The position numbers and the translations under genes are program-made. This document shows positions 16,996 through 26,045 of a stretch of DNA of 64,000 nucleotides, in pieces. How positions within the stretch are numbered: the stretch's first letter is position 1; each line of letters opens with the position of its first letter. Under the pieces are notes generated by a model. That model made no database searches and had not been told where the DNA came from. It saw only the letters and a list, made by a program, of their open reading frames with translations. Source of the stretch: Symbiodinium natans (lineage: Eukaryota; Sar; Dinophyceae; Suessiales; Symbiodiniaceae). Location of the stretch: positions 10,001 through 74,000 of the forward strand of contig CAJNDS010002633.1 of NCBI GenBank assembly GCA_905221605.1, given 5' to 3'.

Positions 16996-17325
16996 CCCCT
17001 AAACCCCGAACCCTAATCCCCCGCCCTAAACCCTGAAAGCCTAAACCTTTGAAGCAAAAGCCCTCAAGCCAAAACCTAAAACCCTAAACCCCCTCAAACC
17101 CTAAAACCCCAAACCCTCAAACCCGAAGCCTCAAACCCAACCCCAAACCCTCAAACTTTAGACCCCTAAACCCCCACATGCCAACCCAACCCCTAGACAC
17201 CCAAACCCTCAAGCCCTAAACCCACAAACCCTAAAACGCCAAAACGCATCTAAACCCAAACCCATTACTCTGAACCCTAAATCCTCAACCCGAAACCCTA
17301 AACCCTAAACCCTAACCCCTAAACA
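16996..17325 (-). repeat. Degenerate CCCTAAA region
   Basis: About 45 diverged units (CCCTCAA, CCCCAAA, CCCTAAA), most diverged in the middle. Confidence 0.8.
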
Positions 17326-17338
17326 CCCCCCCAAAAAG

Positions 17339-17420
17339 GCATCCCTTTGGCGGCTTGGCATCCGGATCCCTCCAGTTCTTGGGCGTCCGGCTTGATGGCG
17401 TGCTGCACCTCGCCACAATT
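17339..17420 (+). CDS. Exon-like segment
   Basis: CCCCCCCAAAAAG precedes it and CACAATT then GTGTTTAGGG follows. After one base the frame reads HPFGGLASGSLQFLGVRLDG and continues VLHLATI. The array layout is the common one. Confidence 0.38.
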
Positions 17421-17530
17421 GTGTTTAGGGATTTTTGAGGTGTGGGGTTTAGGGTTTGGGGTTTAGGGTTTGGGGTTTTGGGGCTTGAGGGTTTGGGGTG
17501 TGGGGTTTTGGGGTCTATCAAGCTTAGGCT
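17421..17530 (+). repeat. TTTAGGG / TTTGGGG degenerate array
   Basis: Mixed units. A pure G-run follows at 17,608-17,622. Confidence 0.85.
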
Positions 17531-17669
17531 AGGGTTCAGAAGTTGAGGATTTAGGAGCTGAGGTGAGGGGGGCGGCTGGGGGTGGAGCGACGTTCTTCTG
17601 TTGGGTGGGGGGGGGGGGGGGGTGTAATCTTCCGTAGCAGCCCTAGCAGTAAGCAACTAGGGTTTAGGG

Positions 17670-18263
17670 TTGAGGGAAAGGCGCGCATCAGTCCTCAAAG
17701 AGAATTGGCAGATGCGAGCAATAGCAGCAAAGCTTTGCTATCATATCGGGGATAGGATTAGGGGGACCCTTGGAGATAGAGACCCTCTGAACAAGGATCA
17801 TAGGCCTTGGAGCTGTTGTCCTTCACAGCCTCTATCTGCTTTCGGGCTCAGGGATTAGATGTTCAAGGGGTTTACGCTTTACTCTACGGTGTCGGGTTTA
17901 ACAGCAGCTGCAACAAAGAGCTGCAGAAACATGGGCAGCAGTCGGAAGCTTGCTTAAGCAGCAGCTGGCAAGATGTCGTCAACTTGGTTCCCACTCAAAA
18001 CTGATTCGCCACCCCGAAAGAAGAAGCTAAACCCTCAGATCATCAAGAACACCCAAAACCGTCTGAGGAAGAAACTAAACCGCAAAGCCCTGAAGCCCCA
18101 CAACCCCAAACAGCTAAAGCCCGGAGACCACGCACGCATCCTGAACAGGCCAAAGCCCAACGCCCTAAACCCTAAACCTGAACAGCATTAAACAAGAGGA
18201 ATGCCCCAAACTCACTTGAAGAAGGAGCCAAACGTTATAGGGCTTTTCGTTTGGATTTTTCCA
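17670..18263. other. Unique stretch with short plus-strand frames
   Basis: Frames of 62-72 codons at 17,670-18,191 end in CCCTAAA-like sequence. A possible acceptor GTCCTCAAAG lies at 17,690-17,699. Nothing was recognised with confidence. Confidence 0.3.
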
Positions 18264-18390
18264 AGAGTCGTTTCATGGTCCCTTACTTTGGGCCCTTAAA
18301 CAGGGGACCTTATACCCAATCCAAGAGCCCGTACTTCAGAACCCCTTGAAGAAGGTAAGGGACCATATTACGGGAGCATGAAACTACCCT
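18264..18390. mobile_element. Family B inverted-repeat element
   Basis: Ends GTTTCATGGTCCCTTAC and GTAAGGGACCAT...CATGAAACTACCC. It shares the CTTCAGAACCCCTTGAAG core with 27,836 and 46,381. Confidence 0.7.
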
Positions 18391-18519
18391 AAACCCTAAA
18401 CCCTAAACCGAGGAATTACCCTTAGAATGTTAGGGACTCGGAAGCCTTACACCCCCACAACCTTCAAACTCAAGGGAAGAAGCTGAACTTCGAACCCTAC
18501 ACCGTAAACCCTAAAATCT

Positions 18520-18842
18520 GAGGGTTTAGGGTTTAGGGTTTAGGTTTTAGGGTTTAGGGTTTAGGGTTTAGGGTACCCAAAACCCTGAAGCCCTAAACCC
18601 TAAACCCCAAGAAGCCCTAAAACCCTAAGCCCTAAAACTTTGCAGGCGTGGGTTGTTGGTTGGGTTTGGGTCTTAGAGTTCAGGGCTCCTTACCTTAGCA
18701 CACCCCAAAAGCGCCAAAAAATGCAGCCCAGCAAAACGCCCTTAGACCCCAAGAACAAACCTGGTTTAGGGTTTAGGGTTTAGGGTTTAGGGTTTAGGGT
18801 TTAGGGTTTAGGGTTTAGGGTTTAGGGTTTAGGGTTTAGGGT
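18520..18842 (+). repeat. Two TTTAGGG arrays with a CCCTAAA stretch between
   Basis: TTTAGGG at 18,520-18,576 and 18,763-18,842, with CCCTAAA units at 18,578-18,635 making a local inverted pair. Confidence 0.9.
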
Positions 18843-18944
18843 TCCCGACGGCCCAACAACAACACGCAGCAAGGAGCTGAGACACACCACCAAAGCAACG
18901 ACACTCTCAACTCTCAGCCCGAACCCCATCTATCTTATGGTAGC

Positions 18945-19056
18945 TTTGTGGTGCTTTACTGTAACTTTAGATCCTTAAGCCTTTTTGGGTTTCTTGGGTT
19001 TCTTAATAAGGTAGCTGAACATTTTCTTTTTAGCTACCCTGCTAAGTGCAGCCAAG
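18945..19056. repeat. Family D element, copy 2
   Basis: 112 bp, near-identical outer parts to 15,396-15,506. The inner hairpin loop has diverged (GGTAGCTGAAC...TAGCTACC). Confidence 0.75.
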
Positions 19057-19057
19057 T

Positions 19058-19191
19058 TATGGTAGTTACCTTCAGTTGGGCCCTTAAACGGGCCCCTTCT
19101 GTACCCCTTCTACGCCCTACACAGCCCAAGAGCCTAGACATCAGAGCCCTTTAAGGAAGGTAAGGGGCCATGTGAAGAGACCATGTAGCCC
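19058..19191. mobile_element. Family B-related element
   Basis: GGTAGTTACC...GGGCCCTTAAAC and AAGGAAGGTAAGGGGCCATG...CCATGTAGCCCT echo family B, diverged. It abuts the family D copy. Confidence 0.5.
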
Positions 19192-19289
19192 TAAACCCCA
19201 CCCGAAGCCTTAAACCCTAAACCCGAAACCCTAAACCCTGAGAATCCAAGGAAGAAGTTGCAGCTCCGACTCGACAAGGCACTTGTCCG

Positions 19290-19530
19290 TTCAGGGTTCA
19301 GGTTTTAGGGTTCAGGGTTTAGGGTTTAGGGTTGAGGTTTTAGGGTTTAGGGTTAGGGTTTAGGGTTCGGATTCGGGTTTGGGGGTTGGTGTTTGGGTTT
19401 TAGGGTTTAGGGTTGAAGGGATTTAGGGGGTTTTGGGGGGTCCAGGGCTTTGGTGGAAGCTTCAAGGGCTTGAGGGTTCTGAGCTTATAGGGTTTAGGGT
19501 TTAGGGTTTAGGGTTCAGGGTATTAGGGTT
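19290..19530 (+). repeat. Degenerate TTTAGGG region
   Basis: Mixed units at 19,290-19,415 and 19,490-19,530 around a G-rich stretch. Confidence 0.8.
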
Positions 19531-19572
19531 TAGGGCCATACTCCGTAGATTTCCGGAAGCAGCAGTCTTCAG

Positions 19573-19700
19573 CAGATTGGACAGCGCTCGAGGCATGTAA
19601 GCTCTTTTGGCGCACGCTGGGCAGTTTGCGGATGGGTCCCGGTTGCGAGAGCGCTTGGGCCTTCACAGCAGGCTTGCTTTCGGCTGCATGGCCTTGGCCC
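19573..19700 (+). CDS. Exon-like segment, about 42 codons
   Basis: AGCAGTCTTCAG precedes it. After two bases the frame reads DWTALEACKLFWRTLGSLRM and stays open to the CCCTAAA array at 19,700. The donor was not identified. Confidence 0.32.
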
Positions 19701-19735
19701 GAAACCCTAAACCCTAAGCCCTAAGCCCTAGACCA

Positions 19736-19934
19736 TAAACCCTAAACCCTAGATTGCTTGCAAAAAGTCAAAACCAAGCGCCAGTCTTGAGCTCCCGTTC
19801 TGCTCCCCCCCGGGCACAATGAAAACAAAGGAATTAGAGCCTTTGTTCTCATTGTGCCCGGGGGGGGAGCAGAACGGGAGCTCAAGACTGGCCCTTGGTT
19901 TTGACTTTTTGCAAGCAATCTAGGGTTTAGGGTT
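19736..19934. repeat. Near-perfect 95 bp inverted repeat (hairpin)
   Basis: The arms differ by two substitutions and one base in a C/G run, with an 8-base loop (AATTAGAG). The outermost parts of both arms are telomere-type units, so it looks like a foldback made from one arm copied in reverse. Confidence 0.9.
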
Positions 19935-20225
19935 TAGGGCTAAAGTTTTCGAGTTTGGGGTTGAGGGTTCACTTGACAAGTTTTTTGTTCATCCTCACCC
20001 CGACTACTGCAAAAGGGTCCCCTTTTGGCATGCTCCGCATGATGCTCACTTAGGGTCTACGCTTCAAGGTTCAGGACTTAGGAAGCTTCAGTGGGAGTGG
20101 GCGAAGGTTGTTGGACAGAAGTTTAGGGTTTATGGCGTTCGCCTTGAAAAGCATCTAAACCCTATAAACCCTAATCCAGGCTTTGGGCGTTTCGAGCTTC
20201 AGACGATTCGGGCGGTCGGCTTGGG

Positions 20226-20370
20226 GCTAACAGGGATTAGGGTTTAGGGTTTAGGGCTTTGGATGTTTAAGTGTGCAGTTGTTGCTGGGCGCTTTGGCGA
20301 GTAGACGGCTGAAGGCTCGGGGCTTAAGCAGGTTCAGGGTTTAGGGTTTAGGGTTTAGGGTTTAGGGTTT
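20226..20370 (+). repeat. Short TTTAGGG arrays
   Basis: Units at 20,236-20,256 and 20,335-20,370. Confidence 0.85.
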
Positions 20371-20434
20371 GGGTTGACATTGGGATGCGGTTCTGAACAA
20401 AACATGAGAATTTTGGTTGGGTGAAGCCTTTAAG

Positions 20435-20514
20435 GGCAAGCATGCCCTCGTGGTACGCCAACGATCGCGACAACCACGAGAGCCACGGTCGACAGGACCG
20501 ATTCTCACAGCAGG
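20435..20514 (+). CDS. Exon-like segment (basic)
   Basis: CCTTTAAG precedes it and ACAGCAGG then GTTTAGGG follows. Phase 0 reads GKHALVVRQRSRQPREPRST. An alternative start, MPSWYANDRDNHESH, exists in another frame. The frame choice is not secure. Confidence 0.33.
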
Positions 20515-20575
20515 GTTTAGGGTTTAGGGTTTAGGGTTTAGGGTTAAAGGCTGCTTTTGTCGCTGATGTTAGTGA

Positions 20576-21103
20576 TTGCCCTTGTGCCTGCAATGCTTGA
20601 GCAGTGTCTCAGCACATCAACTGCAAACCCTTCCTAATGAACATGATGGTGGCCCAAGAGCAGCGCAAGCAGCCCTTCCCTCTGGATCTCGCGATGCCAA
20701 ACGTAGCTCGGGCTTCTTTGATGCGGCAGACATGTTCTCCTGGCGAGGGTTCCTATTCGGCCCTCCATATGCTGATAGCTTTGAATCTGCGACAAGATTT
20801 GGGTCCATTTTTATAAACGCCCTGGGCGTCGTGCTGGTGCTTGTAATTCTGTTGGAGGAGGTCGGTCTCACGTCAGAGGCTGTCCGCTGGTCTGCTGAAG
20901 GCATTTGGTTCGCATGCGCAATCATCTTCGCGGCTGTGCTCGCCTACGGTCATTGGTGTCGGGTCCCCCCACGGCCCGACGGGTCAAATCCCAACCGGGG
21001 CCATTCAGGATACGGCGACACTTTCGATAATGGCACCAATCTGGCGGACGAAGTGTCTTGCAACAAGGTTTCAGTTTCTGTTGCTTACGCACAGTCCACA
21101 TGA
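20576..21103 (+). CDS. Hypothetical protein with two predicted membrane segments (175 codons)
   Basis: This is the longest plus-strand frame outside the retroelement that is not repeat-derived. Two hydrophobic stretches are visible, INALGVVLVLVILLEEVGL at about residues 80-98 and IWFACAIIFAAVLAYGHW at about 109-126, which would fit a small two-pass membrane protein. The first 45 residues and the region after 130 look less protein-like, so only the middle may be a real exon. It sits between a TTTAGGG array (20,515-20,545) and unique sequence. No family recognised. Confidence 0.4.
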   Translation: MPLCLQCLSSVSAHQLQTLPNEHDGGPRAAQAALPSGSRDAKRSSGFFDAADMFSWRGFLFGPPYADSFESATRFGSIFINALGVVLVLVILLEEVGLTSEAVRWSAEGIWFACAIIFAAVLAYGHWCRVPPRPDGSNPNRGHSGYGDTFDNGTNLADEVSCNKVSVSVAYAQST

Positions 21104-21660
21104 GAACCTTCCAATTCATTGAGAAAGCTCCCAGAGACCCGTATGTCGTAGCTGCTGTAGCGTTGGAGTCATTTGCTTGGGCTTTCTAGGGGCCATGCAG
21201 ACGAGATGCACACAAGTTGTCATGTTGAACGTGCTGTTTGGGGTTTCGGGTTTAGGGCTTAGTTAGGGTCACTCACCAAACGAACCTAAACCCGAAACTC
21301 TACACGCCAAATCTTTTTGGGGGCTTGAAGGGCTCTCCAGTGGCCATTTTTATCGGGGAGGGATATAGACACTAAACTTAACCCCCCCTAATCCCTCAAC
21401 CCTGATCCCAGACCGTAAAATGGCGGTTCCCTCGGTGTGCAGGCGTAAGACACCCGAAGCCCCAAATGCACTCTTCTGCCCTGCGCCCTGAAATCCAAAA
21501 CCTCAGGCGAACGACCCCAATCTGGCAGACCAAGATCAGTTGATCGTTGCGCCGGGGAGGAGCTAGTACGGGCGCTTGCCTTCGCAGCCTATCCCGCTGC
21601 AACACTACGCGGCGATCAGCAAAAGTGACTGGCGATGATCTGCAGCCGTCTCCAAAGACC
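21104..21660. other. Unique stretch
   Basis: A minus frame of 89 codons (21,396-21,665) is unsupported. Loose repeat units at 21,235-21,310 only. Confidence 0.35.
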
Positions 21661-22050
21661 AACACCCTAAACCCTAAACGCTAAACCCTAAGCCCTAAAT
21701 CCTAAACCCTAAACCAACATTTCACAAACGTTGCAAAAAGAAAGCTATGCGATGTGGCTCTTGCAGCGGTGCTAAAACCAATGCAGGGTCTAAAGTCAAC
21801 AGAGAACCACAAAGTTTTGGGTTTTGGGTCTAGGGTTTAGGGTGTAGGGTTCAGAAAACCCTAGACTGTAACTGCGCAGTATAAGCCCTATGCCCGAACC
21901 CCCCCACCCCCCCTCCACACCTTAAGCCCTAAACCATAAACCCTAAAACATGGGAAATCCTAAACCCCAGGAAGCCCTAAACCCTAAAACCTAAACCCTA
22001 AACCCTAAGCCCTAAACCCTCAGCAACCCTCAACAACCCTCAACCCCAAA
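21661..22050 (-). repeat. Scattered CCCTAAA-type arrays
   Basis: Arrays at 21,661-21,712 and 21,925-22,050 with unique sequence between. Confidence 0.8.
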
Positions 22051-22075
22051 CCCGAACTTGTTGGTGAAACTTCAG

Positions 22076-22139
22076 CGCCCGCCCCGAGCAACGCGACTGT
22101 CACACTAACGGCCCTCCTCAACACCCAATCCCTGCTAGG
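22076..22139 (+). CDS. Exon-like segment
   Basis: GAAACTTCAG precedes it and CTGCTAGG then GTTTAGGG follows. One open reading is APAPSNATVTLTALLNTQSL. The common array layout is present on both sides. Confidence 0.38.
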
Positions 22140-22240
22140 GTTTAGGGTTTAGGGTTATAGGGTTTAGGGTTTAGGGTTTAGGGTTTAGGGTTTAGGGTTT
22201 AGGGTTTAGGGTTTAGGGTTTAGGGTTTAGGGTTTAGGGG
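22140..22240 (+). repeat. (TTTAGGG)n array
   Basis: About 14 near-perfect units. Confidence 0.95.
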
Positions 22241-22272
22241 GTTCAGGGCTTCTGCCCCTAGAAGATCATCAG

Positions 22273-22344
22273 TCGACGTCGTCCACAATACTGACCTCTA
22301 CTCTCCGACCGGCTGCTATATCCACCAGTGCCTTAGTGCCTAGG
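22273..22344 (+). CDS. Exon-like segment, 24 codons, phase 0 at both ends
   Basis: AGATCATCAG precedes it and GTGCCTAGG then GTTTAGGG follows. It reads STSSTILTSTLRPAAISTSA. It is Ser/Thr-rich, and the upstream array is TTTAGGG rather than CCCTAAA. Confidence 0.28.
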
Positions 22345-22785
22345 GTTTAGGGTTTTGGGTATTGGGTTTAGGGTTTAGGGTATAGGGTTGGGTCGGTTCT
22401 CGTTTCTTGCAAGAAATTAGAGGGTTTAGAGTGGCCCCAGAGACTTAAACCTAGTCGCAAACAAAAAGAAAACAATGTGACCATACATGAACACGTAGGC
22501 AACTATTGCTAGCCTCTGAGGTCTAGAATCTTCACAAACACAAGGTTAACTGCCGTCGACCATCAGCCCCTACAGACCGCCTTTTGAAAGAAACCCTGAA
22601 CCCAAAACCCTAAACCCTAAACCCTAACCTTCTTTTGTCTGAAGATGGCTCCTCGTTCCACCCAGAAATTCATGGTAAGGAGGGCAACTCGGTTACAATT
22701 CCTTAATAACTCCATTCAAAGTAGTTCTAGCCCTAAACCCTAAACCCTAAACCCTAAATCCTAAACCCTAAACCCTACTTAAAAG

Positions 22786-22803
22786 CACCCATGAACCTTC
22801 AAG
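22786..22803 (-). repeat. Solitary end of element F at an intron-like boundary
   Basis: CACCCATGAACCTTCAAG is the reverse complement of the F end at 1,310-1,327 with one change, and it directly abuts the exon-like segment at 22,804. Confidence 0.55.
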
Positions 22804-22889
22804 TAGACGAGCACCTTTGCGTAGGTCCTCGCCACGCTTCCGACCAGAAGTTTGCCATTCCAGAAGCTGGTAGAGGCTCGGGGGCTCGG
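22804..22889 (+). CDS. Exon-like segment, 28 codons
   Basis: The acceptor CCTTCAAG is supplied by an F-type end. GGCTCGG then GTTTCGG follows. After two bases it reads DEHLCVGPRHASDQKFAIPE and on to GRGSGAR, a well-balanced peptide. Confidence 0.42.
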
Positions 22890-22899
22890 GTTTCGGGTG

Positions 22900-22970
22900 T
22901 AGGGGGTTTAGGGTTTAGGGTTTAGGGTTTGGGGTTTAGGGTTTAGGGTTTAGCGTTTAGGGTTTAGGGG
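22900..22970 (+). repeat. TTTAGGG array
   Basis: About 10 units, one TTTGGGG and one TTTAGCG. Confidence 0.9.
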
Positions 22971-23164
22971 GTACGATGCAGAGGATTTAGGGTTTCTATG
23001 GTCTCCTTTCTGGGCTTGGGGATTGCGGGGTCCCCCCTAACATCTTTGACTCCTTGGCTTGCCGCATAAGGGGGTGTTGGGGTTTGAGGCTTAGGTGTAT
23101 TTCGGCCTTGGGATTTGGCATTCAGAGGGGATTACAGGGTTTAGGGTTTAGGGTTTGGGGTTTA

Positions 23165-23235
23165 CCCTAAACCCTGACCCCTAAACCCTGAACCCTAAAC
23201 CCTGAACCCTGAACCCTAAACCCTAAACCCTAAAC
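23165..23235 (-). repeat. CCCTAAA / CCCTGAA array
   Basis: It follows a short TTTAGGG run at 23,138-23,163 head to head with no spacer. Confidence 0.9.
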
Positions 23236-23240
23236 CCAAG

Positions 23241-23348
23241 TGGTGCTGGCGGACATCTGCAAGCACCGAAGCCTCTGTTCATGACGCACCGTGCCCTGCC
23301 AGGAGGAGGGGAAGGAGATCGCAAAGGACCGCGATTCTGGCCCTAAGG
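23241..23348 (+). CDS. Exon-like segment, 36 codons, spliced to 23,449 if element A is an intron
   Basis: AACCCAAG precedes it. Phase 0 is open to GCCCTAAGG, then GT of element A. Another frame (GAGGHLQAPKPLFMTHRALP) looks more protein-like but stops at TAA just before the junction. The phase-0 frame continues through the splice as GGFREDAPWLR. Confidence 0.35.
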
Positions 23349-23450
23349 GTCCATGTTCCCATTTTTTTTTATCCTTGGGCCCTAAAGCTACTATATGGGA
23401 ACCCCTTTAAGGCCCAAGTATATACCAGATAGGTACATGGACCCTTAGGG
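23341..23450. mobile_element. Family A inverted-repeat element, copy 2, possible introner
   Basis: 110 bp with ends CCCTAAGGGTCC and GGACCCTTAGGG. GT at 23,349 and AG at 23,448 would give a 100-base intron. A run of T9 replaces part of the left arm. Confidence 0.75.
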
Positions 23451-23480
23451 TGGGTTCAGGGAGGACGCTCCGTGGCTCCG
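23449..23480 (+). CDS. Exon-like segment after element A
   Basis: 32 bases start GGTGGGTTCAGG and end CTCCG, then GTAAAG, a good donor. In phase with 23,241-23,348 it reads GGFREDAPWLR. Confidence 0.35.
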
Positions 23481-23674
23481 GTAAAGTGATCTGGAGTTTA
23501 GGATTTGGGGCTTCGGGTTTAAGGTTTGGGGTTTAGGCTGTTTAGAGTTTAGGGTTTAGGGTTTAGGGTTTAGGGTTGAGGGTTCTTAAGAACCCTGAAC
23601 CCGCAACCCTGAACTCGGGACATTGGCCTTGGGAGAGGGCCTCCCCCAGCCCCAGAAGCTGTAACCCTAAACCC

Positions 23675-24197
23675 TCAACCCTAAAATTCAAACCCTAAAC
23701 CCTAAAACGTAAACCCTAAACCCTAACCCTAAACCCTAAACCCTAAACCCTAAACCCTAAACCCTAAACCCTGCTTGAACAACTTTTCAGGAAGCTTTCC
23801 CCTTAGTACAGCAAGGAGGGCGGATTCCCCTAAACCCTAAACCCCTAAACCCTGAACCCCTAACCCCTAAACCCTAAACCCTAAACCCTAAACCCTAAAC
23901 CCTAAACCCTAAACCCTAGACCCTGTTTTGTTGCTTCGGCTAATACCACTCGCCCAAAACCCCAACCTCTCAATCCTCCAGCCCCCAAGTTCCCAAAGCC
24001 ACCCCGCAAGCCAACAAAAACCCTCAACCCTCAACCCTAAACCCTAAACCCTAAACCCTAAACCCTAAACCCTAAACCCTAAACCCTAAACCCTAAACCC
24101 TAAACCCTAAACCCTAAACCCTAAACCCTAGACCCTAGACCCTAGACCCTAGACCCTAGACCCTATAGACCCTAGACCCTAAACCCTAAACCCTGCC
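23675..24197 (-). repeat. Three long CCCTAAA arrays
   Basis: 23,675-23,775, 23,829-23,920 and 24,020-24,197. The last holds about 16 perfect units, then a CCCTAGA block at 24,127-24,180. Confidence 0.93.
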
Positions 24198-24465
24198 CGA
24201 AAAAAAACACAAAGCAAAGCAACAAGCGACAAAATGCTTTAAATATGCCCCCTTGCCACCCCGCTCCCCCATGTACCTCAAATCCTAAACCCGAAACCCT
24301 AAACCGCAAACCCTAAACCCTGAACCCTAAACCCTAAACCCAAAACCCTGAACCCTGCCCGAAAAACACAAAGCAAAGCAACAAGCGACAAAATACGTTA
24401 AATATGCCCTCTTGCCACCCCGCTCCCCCCTGTACCTCAAATCCTAAACCCGAGACCCTAAACCC
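24195..24465 (+). repeat. Tandem duplication of about 165 bp
   Basis: CCTGCCCGAAAA...CAACAAGCGACAAAAT...CCTTGCCACCCCGCTCCCCC occurs at 24,195 and again at 24,355 with a few changes, each followed by CCCTAAA-type units. Confidence 0.85.
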
Positions 24466-24470
24466 TTCAG

Positions 24471-24541
24471 CCGCCCATGAAGACCTGCTTCCCCAACTTG
24501 GCCAGGCCGCCCAGGAGGCGAGGGCTGAGCTGGAGGCTAGG
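24471..24541 (+). CDS. Exon-like segment, helical
   Basis: AACCCTTCAG precedes it. After two bases it reads AHEDLLPQLGQAAQEARAEL, a typical amphipathic helix. The donor is either GC after CTGGAG or GT after GCTAGG. Confidence 0.42.
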
Positions 24542-24653
24542 GTTTGGGGTTTGGGGTTTGGGGTTTGGGGTTTGGGGTTTGGGGTTTGGGGTTTGGGGTT
24601 GGGGGTTTAGGGTTTAGGGTTTAGGGTTTAGGGTTTAGGGTTTAGGGTTTAGG
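24542..24653 (+). repeat. (TTTGGGG)n then (TTTAGGG)n
   Basis: Eight TTTGGGG units are followed by eight TTTAGGG units with a sharp switch near 24,605. Confidence 0.95.
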
Positions 24654-25191
24654 GCCAAATTTTGGGTTTAGGGTTTACGGTGTAGGGTTTAGAACAGTCA
24701 GCTGGGGCTTTCAGTTCAGGGTACAGTATTTGTGAGGGTAGGCTTTGGGGCTGTAGTGGGCTTAGGATTTAGGGGCTTAGGTTTCTTGGCTTTAGGGCTT
24801 CAGGAGTTCAGGGAATAAAGAGATGGCACGATGAGGGGTTTAGGTTTAGGGTTTAGGGTTTGGGGTATAGGGTTTATAGGGTTTAGCATCGGTTTTGGGG
24901 CCGGTGTTTTGGGGTCTTGCATGTATGTACCGCACGTACGTATGCATGTATGTCTGAGGCATGTACACAAGTACATAATCTTTGACCAAGAGCGAGCTTT
25001 CATCCCCTTTGTTGAAGGGCGCGGGTTCCCTGATTTAAACGAAAACATCAGAACAACAGCAATTCTGCACCCAAAGGCCTACACCCTAAGCCATAAAACC
25101 CGAAACCCTTCTACCAGAAGCCCAAAACCCTGTAAATCCTAAGCCTCCCTAAACCCTAAGCCCTAAACCCCAAGCCCTAAACCGTGGTCAG
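24654..25191. other. Unique stretch with degenerate repeats
   Basis: A 103-codon frame (24,831-25,142) is mostly degenerate repeat. An ATGTATGTACCGCACGTACGTATGCATG stretch around 24,920-24,950 is rich in palindromic steps. Confidence 0.35.
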
Positions 25192-25285
25192 GAGCAGCTG
25201 TCGCCAAGCCCTTCCTTGGCAATCGATGCCCGGTGCAACCTCACCCGTGTTGGCAGCTGCTGCAGCAATGAGTCTAAGTTTCAGG
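25192..25285 (+). CDS. Exon-like segment, about 31 codons
   Basis: CCGTGGTCAG precedes it and TTTCAGG then GTTGAGGG follows. Phase 0 of GAGCAG... is read as EQLSPSPSLAIDARCNLTRV and on to GSCCSNESK. Confidence 0.4.
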
Positions 25286-25573
25286 GTTGAGGGTTTAGGG
25301 TTCGTGTTAGGGTTGTCGAGTCTAGAGTTTGCATTCTAGCCCTAAACCCTAAGCCCCTAAACTTGGAGGACAACATGTCCCTTGCCCTAGAAATGCCGAA
25401 GGCCGTGACACTTCTAGGCCCCTTGCCAGGGCAGTTTAGGTGTTCGGGTTTAGGATGTAGGGCTTAGGGTTTTGACATATTAGGGTTCGGAAGCGGGCCC
25501 TTTGGGCTTGCAAGGGTTCAGAAGTTCCTAAAAATCTTCAGCCCGCAACCCCAAACCCCAAAGAGCAAATCAG

Positions 25574-25642
25574 GTGCCGGTGAGGCGACCGAGCAGCGCG
25601 AGACGCGCCAAGGGGGTGAGGTGGCCGGCCCTGGGACTTAGG
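25574..25642 (+). CDS. Exon-like segment
   Basis: GCAAATCAG precedes it and GACTTAGG then GTTTTGGG follows. After two bases it reads AGEATEQRETRQGGEVAGPG. Another frame is also open, so the phase is unsure. Confidence 0.33.
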
Positions 25643-25831
25643 GTTTTGGGGGGTTCGTCAGGGCTGGGTTTGAACATGTTTGTTTTCATTCTTTTTGTTG
25701 CCCTTAATCCTATATAATCCCTGGAATGCCATAAACAAACAAATGGGGCCCCAAACCTATCCCAGTTCGGGGTTCGGGGTTCAGGCGTTTAGGAGTTTAG
25801 GGGTTTTGTCGCTTGGGCTTGTGAGTTTGAA

Positions 25832-26045
25832 GTGTTGGGTTTGGGGGGGGGGGGGGGGGGGGGGAGGGGGTCTTGCGGTTTGAAGTTGATGGTTTTGGGG
25901 GCTGAGGGTTTGAAGTTGGGGGGTTTGGGGGTTTCGTTGAGGGTTTTGAGGCTTTGGGGTTTACAGTTTATAATTCTGAGTATTGTTATTGTTGTTTTTG
26001 TTGTCAGTATTGTTATTATTGTTGTTGATTATATCTCATTTATTC
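25832..26045 (+). repeat. G-run and GTT/ATT-rich low complexity
   Basis: A G-run at 25,842-25,869, then (GTT/ATT)n at 25,978-26,030. The frames over it are artefacts. Confidence 0.75.
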
